64,000 nucleotides of DNA, from the NCBI GenBank assembly GCA_963585895.1, contig OY757921.1, positions 56,328,581 to 56,392,580 on the forward strand, written 5' to 3'. Below are positions 54,600 through 64,000 of this stretch, in pieces; position 1 is the first letter of the stretch, and every line of letters starts with the position of its first letter. The notes under the pieces are model-generated. The model was not told the DNA's origin and made no database searches. It saw nothing but the letters and a program-made list of their open reading frames with translations. Source of the stretch: Sepioteuthis lessoniana. Taxonomy: Eukaryota > Mollusca > Cephalopoda > Myopsida > Loliginidae. The position numbers and the translations under genes are program-made.

Positions 54600-57500
54600 T
54601 ACTTTCGGTGAGTTTTTCATACCAGTGTTAGTTGGTGGTCTTTCATTAGAGTCTGAATAACAGTAAGACTCCTCAGATCTCCAGGACTCTTCTCAGTATT
54701 CTGTTCGGTCTCAACAATACTTTAGTCTTGAAGGTCTTGATTCATCCTCTGATTTCAAACTCTTCCAGCCCACTTTCCAAGCCTTTGGGAACTGTTCCAA
54801 CTGCACCAATTACAATTGTTATCACTATTACCCTCATGTTCCACAGCTTTTTTTGTTCCCTGGCAAGGTCCAAGTACTTGTCTCTCTTTTCATTTTCTTT
54901 AATTTTCACTCTGTGTTCCACTGGGATAGCGATTTCTTTTTTTTCTGTTAATTATTACTAGATATGGTCTTCTGGCCAAGAATAGATGAACTGTTGGCAT
55001 CTCAAAATCCCAGAGAATTTTATGCATCTCATTCTCCAGGACAGATTCTGGTTTGTGCATGCACCATTTGGTAGTATGGTCAAATTTCAATTTCTTGCAC
55101 TATTCCCAGCAAATCATCTTCCTCACCAGTCATGTCTAGTCTTATACTCCCTTTACACTAGTTTGCTACATTCACTTATAATGTGATTAATCATTTTTTC
55201 CCTATCACCACATAACCTACACTTGGTGAAGAGATTCAGTTTCTCTCTAAAGGTTTCTCTTTCAAAGCCATGTCCAGATCTTCCCATGGGAGATTTCACC
55301 AGTTTGTTACTTGAAATCCCCATGCAGTTGTTTTTCTTCCCATTTCTATTTCCTGGTTTCTATGGGTGTTCTGTTTTTCCTTATGTTGTCACTGCTGTTA
55401 TTGACCACTGTAATTAGTCCTTCTTAGCTCTTTTTAATATAGTCTTCGAGTCCTTGTATTGATGTATCCACACAATCTTCAATGCTGGTGAGTCCTCTTC
55501 TTCCTTCTTTTTTTGACACACAGCCTATGTCATCTCTCAGATGTAAAGCCTTGTGCATCATCTTCAATTTTCTTGTCCTCTGGTTCATTTGTCTGAGTTC
55601 TTGTCCAATTCAAAAATTGTCCAGAATATCTTACAAGGGGGACTGCCCAGGTGTTTATCCCTTTGATGAGATTTCTGCTGTAGAGCTTGGTTTGGAGAAG
55701 TTTTCTCATTCATATAAGGCATTTTTTTCAAATCTTTTATTCCATCTATGTTTGTTTATTGGTGTCCACTTCCAATATTCCCAAGTATTAGTAATTTTCC
55801 TTTTCTCCAAACATTCTGATTCTTTTTTGATTTGGCTATTTTATTCCTTCCATTATTTGTCTTTTTTCATTTTTTATTATAGCATGGCACATTTGTCTAT
55901 GCTGAATTCTATTCTGATGTCCTGGCTGCATATTTTTATTGTTTATATCAAAATTTCCAATTCTTTTTCATTTTTTGCAAACAGCTTGATGTTGTCTATG
56001 TACATAATGTGATTAATCTTTTCTTGTGATTTTGCAAATCTGTAGCCCCTATCCAGTGCATTTCCTAAGTATGTAGGTGAGTAGCATCATTGCTATTACA
56101 AATAGTAATAATGAGAGTGCATCTCACTTGATGACGCTTCTTGGGATTTTCAACTCTGCTAAAGTTTTTCCTCCTGCTGTCAGTTCCACTTTACAGTTTT
56201 TCATGGCCTCTGCGATGAATTTTATGACTTTGTCAGATGTCTTATACATTTTCAGACAATCTATTATCCAGGATTGCAAACCATATCATTTTTTTTTTTA
56301 ATTAATCAATGCTATGGCTATATTTTTCTGCCTCTCTTTGCTCTGCTTGAGGATACACTGATCAACGTACAGTAACTCACCATTTCCTCTTATTTCCCTG
56401 TGGCATTCTTTCTGTTCTTTGATAAACAGTCTGTGGAATACAAGTGAGTATTTAATTGTCCACATCATAGGTAGACATGTTATTGGTCTCTAGTTACTGG
56501 AATGGTTCTTTTTGAAGAGTCTTTCTGAATCAGACTAGTCATCTCCTTAGTCATCCATTCAGGTATTTTTTCTTTTTCTAGGCATCAACTCAGATGAAGA
56601 GCTAGTCTGTAATGAATGGATGAGGATTTTTTTAAACCAGAATCCATGAATGCCATCATGACCTTGAATTTTCCATCTCATTACTTTTTTGAGTGTTGCT
56701 CTGAGGAATTGCAAGTATATGTCCACCTCAGTGCCCTCTTCAAGTCCTTATAATTCTTTTTCATGTTTATCAATTCGGTCTTTCTGTTATGTGCTTTCTG
56801 TCTCTGTATTTTATTTCAAAATTGTTGGTTTGTACTCATGCATTCTCCATCTACTTGTTAGAAGAATTTTCTTTCATTATTTTGGAAATTCCTGTTTTGT
56901 TTTCATAGCTTAAACCCTGTCTCAGTATCTTTTAAGTCTTCCTTCTTTCAATCATATCTTTTGATTCATCTCTTCAAGTTGTATTGTCAGATTTGTCTGC
57001 TGTTTTGTTTTGGTCTTTTCATACCAAAATATCTTTGTGTGTCTTTCCTTTCTTAGCACTTTTGCTTATTGTTGTTGTTTCTTTACCTGTTATTCTAGCT
57101 TATTTCCCATCCAGGTTTTGAATCTCTGTCCAGGTTCCTGAAAGTAACACCAATTTTATCACAAATCAATATTGCTCCCACATATATTAGCTAATTTAGT
57201 TCAGTGATGTTGCTCGTTGGGATATTTGTTTACCTTTTCAGTTTCTACCTTGACTTTTTTCCTGTCTTGATTCCTCAGAGATGTTAATGTCTTCTTTTCA
57301 GTAATAATTTTCAACACTACATTTATTTTGTCTTCTTGCATAAACATTTGTTTGGTGCTGCCGGGATGTATGGTGTTTCAGTTTTCTGTATTTTGCTTTT
57401 CAATTCGGTTAATTTGTTTTTCAGCATTTATGGTTTTGATTCAAGTACACAGATCTTGTTGATATTCTTCCCTACTGTTCACCTATTTCTAGTATCTTAA

Positions 57501-57770
57501 GGTCAGAAAACCTTTATTTGATATCATTCTAGCTTGGTCAGCAGATCTTTGACTTGTATTAAATCAAACAAATTCTACCCAAATTTCAATTATTCTTTTT
57601 CTATATCTTTTTAGTGTAGGATTACTCTTAAAATTACAGTGAGGTACATTTTTGTTGTCATCTTTAGTCCATTCTTTCCTTTGGTGTATCTGTGTTAAGT
57701 AGTTGCTTTGGTTGTTGTTTGTGTACCTGAAATTAGAAGAGCCAACATTCACTGGATGACTTTCAGATTC
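54600..57770 (-). mobile_element. Long decayed LINE with reverse transcriptase, zinc knuckle and restriction-like endonuclease
   Basis: Reading - strand from 57750: QRKEWTKDDNKNVPHCNFKS near 57680, then reverse transcriptase remnants around 56500-55900 including IDNIKLFAKNEKELEILI where a YMDDIKLF-type box is expected. RRxLTSIEDCVDTSIQGLED follows near 55495-55430, a zinc-knuckle region near 55210, KFDHTTKWCMHKPESVLENE at about 55090, and a PD-(D/E)XK-like region to the 3' end at 54600. About 3.2 kb, near full length, but riddled with stops; the catalytic box has lost an Asp. The domain order matches R2/R4/NeSL-type elements. Confidence 0.75.
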
Positions 57771-58269
57771 CTATGTAGGCAATCAAGGGAACTCCTGCCA
57801 ATCCTGATACCCAGATCTGTTGTCTGGGCCCCCACATTGAATTAGGTTGAAATTTGTCATTTTTCATGGGTTGTATATTGTGGCTATACCAGAACCAATG
57901 ATTGATTATTATCTGTACTCCTATCACAGACTTAACCAAGTTCTCTTACATGAAAGAGAACACTTAAGCAAGTCACACAAGAAATATTTACACCTTAATA
58001 ATAAATGTTTTAACTTTTAAAGCTTTTAAAGTCCACATTTAAGCTTGATAGCAGTCATTTTGGGCATTTTGGAGGGATAGAACTTATTCAATTGGGTCTT
58101 GTTGGGGATTCCCACCAATTTTTAATTTTTTGTCTGTAGGATTCTAAATGCAAGTAGAGGTGACAGCATTCAAACTTTGCACATTTTCATTTGATAATAA
58201 TTACAGGCAAAAGAAATAAGTGATAATGGACCTTAAATTTTCTTACAAATTTACATACTTTCAGCTGTC
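57771..58269. other. AT-rich stretch, nothing recognised
   Basis: No open frame, repeat or RNA signature stands out. Confidence 0.5.
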
Positions 58270-58960
58270 TTCAACTCTCTATCAAGAGAGATTACTATTA
58301 TTATAATAATAATTATTATTATTCACTGAGATTTAATAGAAGAAATATCTGAGGGTTTTCACTCAAGGTTAAGTTACAGCTAGCTTCCTCTATACTCAAG
58401 GTCTCCCTTCATCACTTTTGCTGTTTTTACTAATGCCACTGTCTTTATGGTTTCAATTCTTTCTTGGATTAACTATTCCAACAATATTTTTGCCAGGTTC
58501 TTCTAGATGTTTCAAATATGGTCACTACTGGTATTTTTATGACCTAGAATTTTTCTATTCCTTTGTAAAATCCTGATATTCATTCACCTTTCAGTATTTC
58601 GATTTTTTAATTTCACTCTGCAGTCTTCTGGAACTACATTTGCTATCTGACAACTTTTCTTCTACTGGTTATAATGACTAAATTTTACCTCCTGGCCTGA
58701 ATAGGTTGATAAACTTTCATTTCAAAATCCCAGAAAATATTATAGTTTATCCTCAAAAAGAGCTTCTGGTTTTGTATAGCCAAATGCCAGTCATTTGCAT
58801 AATTCCCACTAGATACCCATTCATATCTATTGTTAATTCCTTCTGGACCATTTTGTTGCATTCACTTATTATAAGATTAACAATCTCATCTTTGTTTTTG
58901 CATTGTATACATTTACAATTTTCTTGTCTCATGCCTATCTTAAAATTCTATAAAATTATT
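58270..58960 (-). mobile_element. Diverged LINE 3' region, - strand
   Basis: An ATT run (about 58297-58323) is followed by the same antisense order as the other copies: GGGTTTTCACTCAAGGTTAA, CACTCTGCAGTCTTCTGGAA, CAAAATCCCAGAAAATATTA and GTTGCATTCACTTATTATAA. It is more diverged than the rest. Confidence 0.6.
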
Positions 58961-59671
58961 TAAAGAATGAAAAATATCATTGTCACATTATCACCATGTT
59001 TTTCTTTCATATCTCATTTGTCACTTAAACAGCTTATGGTCAAAAACAGTCAGGGGAAATGATTTTCTATTTGTAACTCAGAGAAAAGATTGCTCTGATA
59101 TATAGGTGCAACATATACATATGCACATACATGCATGCACACACATACACACCAAATTTATCTTATGATTAATACTTAAAGAAGTATTTACTTAAAAGGT
59201 AACTTCTTGGCATGAAAATGGATGTCTTCAGATACAGTTTGTTGCTTAGAAACATATTACTTTATTCCTAACATGATAGATAATTGTCTTGCTTATCTAT
59301 AATTTAAATAATGAATTTCCCTTTTTTTTTTTTTGTTCTTTATTAAATCATTTGAATATTTGAAGCTTAGCTAAGACATTCCAATTTATTCAATCGTTGA
59401 CAATTTAGGAAAACAAAATTTTGCTTTCATTGTAAAAAAAAACATGTCTTTCTTATATGGACTTTAAAAAAAGAAAAGAAAAAGAATCATAATTATAAAA
59501 AAATAATGAAGTTCATCATTTCCTGTGAAAATGAATTTTTAAAATAAAATCATGCTCTCTTTAAAATGCTTAAATTTTGTTAACAAATGTTAACAAATGT
59601 TTATTTTTTTCTCCTTTATTTTTCAAGGAACAATGCTTGGATTTTTTACATGGTAAATATGTCTGTGTGTG

Positions 59672-59705
<34 letters not shown>

Positions 59706-59729
59706 ATGTTTATACACACACACACACAC
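58961..59729. other. AT-rich stretch with (TG)n/(CA)n tracts, no gene seen
   Basis: A TG tract at about 59663-59704 and a CA tract at 59712-59730 are complementary and could pair. Otherwise nothing is recognisable. Confidence 0.65.
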
Positions 59730-62425
59730 ATTTTGTATAGTATACTACACGTATACAAATATACACGGGAACATAATCAACTGATAATGACGACTTCAAT
59801 AATGAACAAACCCACCTCTTTATAAAAAGTGATATTTGTTGTGTGTGAGAAATGAGTGGAGACAAGGACAGACTGCTATATTGACCCAAGTTCTTCCTCG
59901 CCCATAGCAGTACTTCTTTCGCATCTTGGCTTGGGTTGCTCAACCGAGGGTCACTGTCTGAAGCTGGTTCTCACTTCGGCATCCATCAACTTGGAACTCC
60001 AATCTGAAAATACTGGCCACCACAAGCCTTCAACAAATCCATGGGACAGTGAATTCCTCTATAGAATTGCTTCTTACCATATGCCCAGAACAATCTGTAA
60101 CACAACTTGGATGAATCTCTGTCCTAATCTCAAGTCAGCCCACAATTCGCTCAAAAACAGAAACCTAAAAAAAATATTTCCTATTCCACGAAAACCCAAT
60201 ATTCCAAAAAAATTTAGAATCAACATCATTTTAATCTCTTCATAAACTTAATATCAAATCCCCTATTAATGGTTTTTGTCAAATTTCATAATATGAAACA
60301 GAAAAAAAAATTCTAATGTCGCCTTTAAACTCAAACAAACTCTTTCTTTTTTTTTTTTTTCCAACCATTCCGAACAAGTCAAAACAATATCAATAATATG
60401 TCCACAATTAAAGTTCACAAAGTTTAAACAAATGTTCGGGGTTTTTTTGTTCAATCTATGCACTATCTATTTTTTTTTTAAATGTTCGTTTTTTCTTCTT
60501 TTTTTTTTATGCTGTATTCAACAGTGTTCAAGTTTCTTTTCTTCTTTTCTTTTTTTTCTGTCTTTTTCCATTGTCCTGTCGTCCTTTTTTTTATTAATAA
60601 ATGGCTCATTCACTATCTTTTTTTTTTAAACCTTATATCTGCTTCTCTCTGTCTTTACCTTAATATAATAAGCATGGGTTGATGCATTCCCATTTATTCT
60701 ATTACTAACAAGTATTTCCATAAAACAAGCATTGTTCGTTAATCAAACTTTTTCAGTAATATTCTTTCTTCTTTCAGCAAGTATATCTACAATAGCATGG
60801 CTCGTATCCAGCCATCATTTCTTCATTTTTACTTGTTCTGAACACGACAACACAATACGAGTTTCTTGCTTACTTCAAAAGATGAGTTAAGATATCCCGG
60901 GGGGAGGGGTCTTTCCTAAGCAACCCAAACCTTTTACTGTCTTTTTCAATAGTTAACAGAGTACTTTATTTATTCATCTATTTGGTCAACTATATTTCTC
61001 CCTCAAGAATAATTCAAAACCGAGTCCACAAATCTTTCGGTAGATACAACGAGATCGTCAAGATTTTGCACATATACTCCCTATCTCCTATCCCGTTTCA
61101 AATAGACTCTTCAATAGAATTTCAAACTCCATTCCAAGGGAACCTTCACAACTCAGTCTGGCCACTAACCAGTCAGTACTTCAATAAAATTTCAAACTCA
61201 TTCTTAGGGGAATTTACACTCCCCGTACCACAAGATTCTCAACCCCTCTCTCGGGGAAGACCTTCACAAAATCTGGTATGCTTCAACCAGTACCCAAGAT
61301 ATCGATCCCATTCTAGGGAGACTTCACAAAACACTTCCAATTTCCACAACCTTTTCAAACATCGAACCTATCCCTCAGCCTTAACTACGGATCCAAAGGT
61401 ATATGAGCATTCTCCAGACAACATCATTGATGCTCCGAAATCCTCCCAGATATCTGATCAAAATCCTAATTTCAAATTACTATGTGTTAGGACAGCATTC
61501 ACAAGTTACTACAAAATTTCATTCATAAAAACTTTGTTTACTATCAAATTCATTCATAAAAATTAAAACTCAAAACCCAAGTGGAAGTTTACATTATGAC
61601 CCGTCAATTATTTTAACCCAGGGACAGTATATCTGTCCCAGGGGCCATCTTTCTTTTTTCCCTCTTTCTCACTTTCTTTCTCTCTCCCTTACTCCCTTTT
61701 AAAATTACATACAGTAGTAATTGTATCAACTCATATTTCAATGCTTTATATGTAGGGCTCAATCAGTTTTTTTTCTTAAATTATTTCCATTTTATAATCA
61801 TTGCAAATTCTTTCAGCACAAAACCCTAATATGACGACAGAGAGAACAATTACAATGAATGAGCAATTTACCTTCCTTTTCTTTTCTTTTTTTTTTCTTT
61901 TCATGCCTTCTTTTCAATTTCTTTGGTTCAGATTTTTTTTCTTCATCTGGGGCCTGCTGCATTTTTTTTTTTTTTTTTTTGCCTCTCCATTTCTTGTCTT
62001 GTTCGCTCTTGAAGTGTTGCATTCTGTTCCCGATTCTCTCTTAGTTTGTCTTCTTTCTTCAAGGTTCAAAATCTTATCGGCCGTTTCTTTGATCGTCTAG
62101 GTCAAACTCAGGTTCGATACCACGCCATGTGGGCATAAACTGGGCTTAGGCACCAAATTTTAAAACAAAGTTGTATATCTATAATACAACTGCGCGTATA
62201 TATATACAAATATATTCGGAAACAATCAACCGGTAATGAACGACTTCACTAACGAACGAATACACTTCTTTATAGAAATATAAATCTCTCACATTATATT
62301 TTCGAAAGGGTGATGTTTGTTGTGTGTGAGAAATGAGTGGAGACAAGGACGGACAGCTATATTGACCCAAGTTCTTCCTCGCCCATAGCAGCACTTCTTT
62401 CGCATCTTGGAGCTGGTTTTCACTT
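59730..62425 (-). mobile_element. Probable decayed LTR retroelement bounded by direct repeats
   Basis: Direct repeats at about 59732-59975 and 62169-62422 share ATCAAC(T/C)G(A/G)TAATGA, GTTGTGTGTGAGAAATGAGT and TTGACCCAAGTTCTTCCTCG. The right copy has an extra AAATCTCTCACATTATATTT block and lacks about 30 bp near 59945. On the - strand the right repeat is followed by TGGTGCCTAAGCCCAG (primer-binding-site-like). A gag-like coiled-coil stretch RENREQNATLQERTRQEMER follows near 62045-61985. The internal 2.2 kb shows no polymerase, so it is a deleted or non-autonomous element. Confidence 0.6.
61100..61350. repeat. Degenerate tandem inside the LTR-like element
   Basis: CCAAGGGAACCTTCACAA, TTAGGGGAATTTACAC, TCTCGGGGAAGACCTTCAC and TCTAGGGAGACTTCAC recur every 50-70 bp. 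The 194-codon + frame over it (60982-61566) matches nothing I know. Confidence 0.4.
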
Positions 62426-62910
62426 CAACTCTTTCAATATTTATAACTTTTACTTTTCTTCTAAATATTAATCTATTCTTAGTCCAAAATATTTTTTTGG
62501 CTTTGTAAAATCAGAAAAAAATATTTCTAAACCAATTATGATTGATGTTACTAAAATTTAAGAAACCAACAGAAATAAATGTTATCAACTTATCAAAAGC
62601 TTAACTGCATTCTTTTGAAATAATAAAATTATACATAACTCTTCCCAATAAAATTGTTTGAAAATGTTTATATCATTAAAAAAAACTACTAAAAACCCTT
62701 AAAACACTTTAATGTTTTTAACTAAAATTATATGAAGAACTTTACTATCTAAAATGGGAAATGCCTTCTATAAATTAATTAATGAAAAATGATCAATTAT
62801 TGAGTCTTAAAGGTGGTAGCAATTATCAAACAAGTTAATTGTGATGGTATTAATTTTGAATCCTATATTTTGATATAGAGATTGTAGTTTTGGGGTAGAT
62901 GAGCTCACTG

Positions 62911-62990
62911 AGTGTTGAACCCGGGATTGAACCAGGGACCTTTAGATTTCAGTCTAAAGTGCTTGCAGGTTTCTTGCTACACCACTTCCC
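62911..62990 (-). mobile_element. tRNA-Phe-like sequence (pseudogene or SINE head)
   Basis: On the - strand TTTAGACTGAAATCTAAAGG resembles the anticodon arm of tRNA-Phe, with GAA at 62948-62950. GTCCCTGGTTCAATCCCGGG is an excellent T arm with box B at 62923-62933. The 5' part (GTGTAGCAAGAAACCTGCAA) only loosely fits a D arm, and the 3' TTCAACA does not pair with an upstream acceptor strand. It is therefore not called an intact gene. Confidence 0.6.
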
Positions 62991-63030
62991 TCTTTGCGTT
63001 CCTCCTCCACTTCCCTACTTCTCTTCCTCA

Positions 63031-63036
<6 letters not shown>

Positions 63037-63099
<63 letters not shown>
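63037..63099. repeat. (TC)n microsatellite
   Basis: More than 60 bp of TC repeats inside a pyrimidine-rich stretch from 62985 to 63165. Confidence 0.97.
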
Positions 63100-63101
<2 letters not shown>

Positions 63102-63278
63102 TTCTCCTTTCGTTCCTCTTCCACCTTTTTTCCTGTTTCTCCTTTTCTCTGCTTCTGCTTCTCTCCGAGAAACTGACGCGAAAGAAAACAAGTCGTCACC
63201 GGAGGAATTAGTCGGTTTTTATTCACGCCACTCTACCCATAATCCATTTCCTCAGCCTATAAAAATTCCACTCGGGGG

Positions 63279-63298
63279 CCCCCTTTCTTTTTTCCTTT
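63279..63298 (-). other. Polypurine tract of the Gypsy element
   Basis: Twenty purines in a row on the - strand, about 100 bp past the integrase stop and just before a TATA-like ATTTTTATAGGC and an AATAAAA box (63220-63265). This is the position expected for the polypurine tract and start of the 3' LTR. Confidence 0.5.
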
Positions 63299-63398
63299 AG
63301 AATGAGCTGAAGGTGGATTATTGAAACAGCGGTGAGTATTTTTCTTTTCTTTCACATACAGACCGACTCACCTTAATGGCGGTGTTTCTTCCTTCGGA

Positions 63399-64000
63399 TC
63401 AGATTACTGCCCTGCACGCCAGACACAAACGAACCCTCTTTTGTCGAGAACTACCTTTAGTCTCACTTTCATGTCCACACTCCCTACTGGTCTCAAGATC
63501 ACACATGTGGCATGGCGGACGTGGTCGTTTGTTGCGGGCACTCCTACGAAGGAGGATTGTCTGGACTTCTTCATCTGAGCTCTCAGAAGTGGCATCGGAA
63601 CTATCGGCATCAGCGTCGGTGTTCGCAGTCGGACCATCGGGCTCGCAGGGCGTAGGTCGGATCCATAGTTCATCGTTGGATGATTCACCACTGCCACTAC
63701 TTGCTAACGGATTCGTATTTAGCGCGGGCTGGACGTCCCTCACATGGCGTGGAGTACCATCGACCAGCACGGCCTGCTCACTGACGATGCCGGTGATTCG
63801 TCCCCTTCGAAAACTGGTGGTACACCGGCTATTGGGAGGCCCCTAACTCATACGGCCCTCTTGTTCCCCGCCGATCAGGCAGACGCGCGTCAATGCCCTT
63901 GATGCACACTCGGTAGCGATGGATTGCATTGGCAGGTGCGCTCGCAGCAGTCACAGCATCCTTTGGTGTTGCATTATATCTATAGACCGCTTCCGCTATC
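63399..64000 (-). pseudogene. Gypsy-type integrase C-terminal region, frameshifted, runs off window
   Basis: From the window edge the - strand reads IAEAVYRYNATPKDAVTAAS, then APANAIHRYRVCIKGID, the end of an integrase core. A frame change near 63845 loses the DAVWVR-like segment. Next come RCTTSFRRGRITGIVSEQAV, LVDGTPRHVRDVQPA, an acidic Ser-rich tail and LLRRSARNKRPRP, with stop at 63399. PRHVxDxxP is the closing motif of many Ty3/Gypsy integrases. The rest of pol lies beyond 64000. Base composition is richer in G/C than the surroundings. Confidence 0.78.

Noticed and set aside
55482..56012. 176-codon + frame rich in Phe and Leu
   Set aside because: It is the antisense of LINE reverse transcriptase and downstream coding on the - strand.
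59577..59943. Frames spanning the TG/CA tracts and the left direct repeat
   Set aside because: Low-complexity translation plus non-coding terminal repeat sequence.
60982..61566. 194-codon + frame, Pro/Ser-rich
   Set aside because: It lies in the interior of a probable LTR element of opposite orientation, over a degenerate tandem, with no recognised domain.
63376..63846. 156-codon + frame rich in Ser and Arg
   Set aside because: It is the antisense of the Gypsy integrase tail, whose - strand motifs are clearly recognisable.

Overview
The window reads as nuclear DNA of a metazoan, most likely a coleoid cephalopod (octopus-like). Genes are split by long introns. Intergenic and intronic DNA is AT-rich and full of (TA)n, (CA)n, (GT)n, (TC)n and (TTA)n microsatellites, tRNA-derived SINEs and broken retrotransposons. 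The organism call is an inference from gene structure and from repeat families I remember from cephalopod sequence; nothing here names the species.

The one clearly recognisable host gene is on the + strand (about 4.1-29.7 kb). It is an inter-alpha-trypsin inhibitor heavy chain (ITIH)-like gene whose 5' exons lie before the window. Nine exons can be placed with GT/AG borders and matching phases, giving about 670 residues: the end of the VIT domain, a VWA domain with a complete MIDAS, a linker built partly by an 18-nt and a 15-nt microexon, the DPHF motif, and the ITIH C-terminal domain with stop. Its introns hold a 54-bp minisatellite, LINE and SINE copies, and a 71-bp inverted repeat that brackets one exon.

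From 30 to 48 kb I find no intact host gene. This stretch holds an RTE-like LINE (35.0-37.8 kb) split by an LTR-like insert, an endonuclease fragment of the same kind of LINE (about 41 kb), a Ty3/Gypsy element with 5' LTR, primer-binding site and decayed gag (44.4-45.8 kb) broken by a LINE, and that LINE broken in turn by an opposite-strand relative.

At 49-50.2 kb the - strand carries what may be the last two exons of an unrecognised gene, with a splice junction, stop codon and polyadenylation signal, but also a frameshift at a T run. From 54 to 59 kb there is a long, decayed - strand LINE encoding a reverse transcriptase and a restriction-like endonuclease, plus further copies. From 59.7 to 62.4 kb direct repeats bound a probable decayed LTR element. 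The window ends in the integrase tail of another Gypsy-type element on the - strand.

I see no CRISPR array, operon, rRNA gene or intact tRNA gene. Repeat family assignments rest on remembered protein motifs and were not checked by search.
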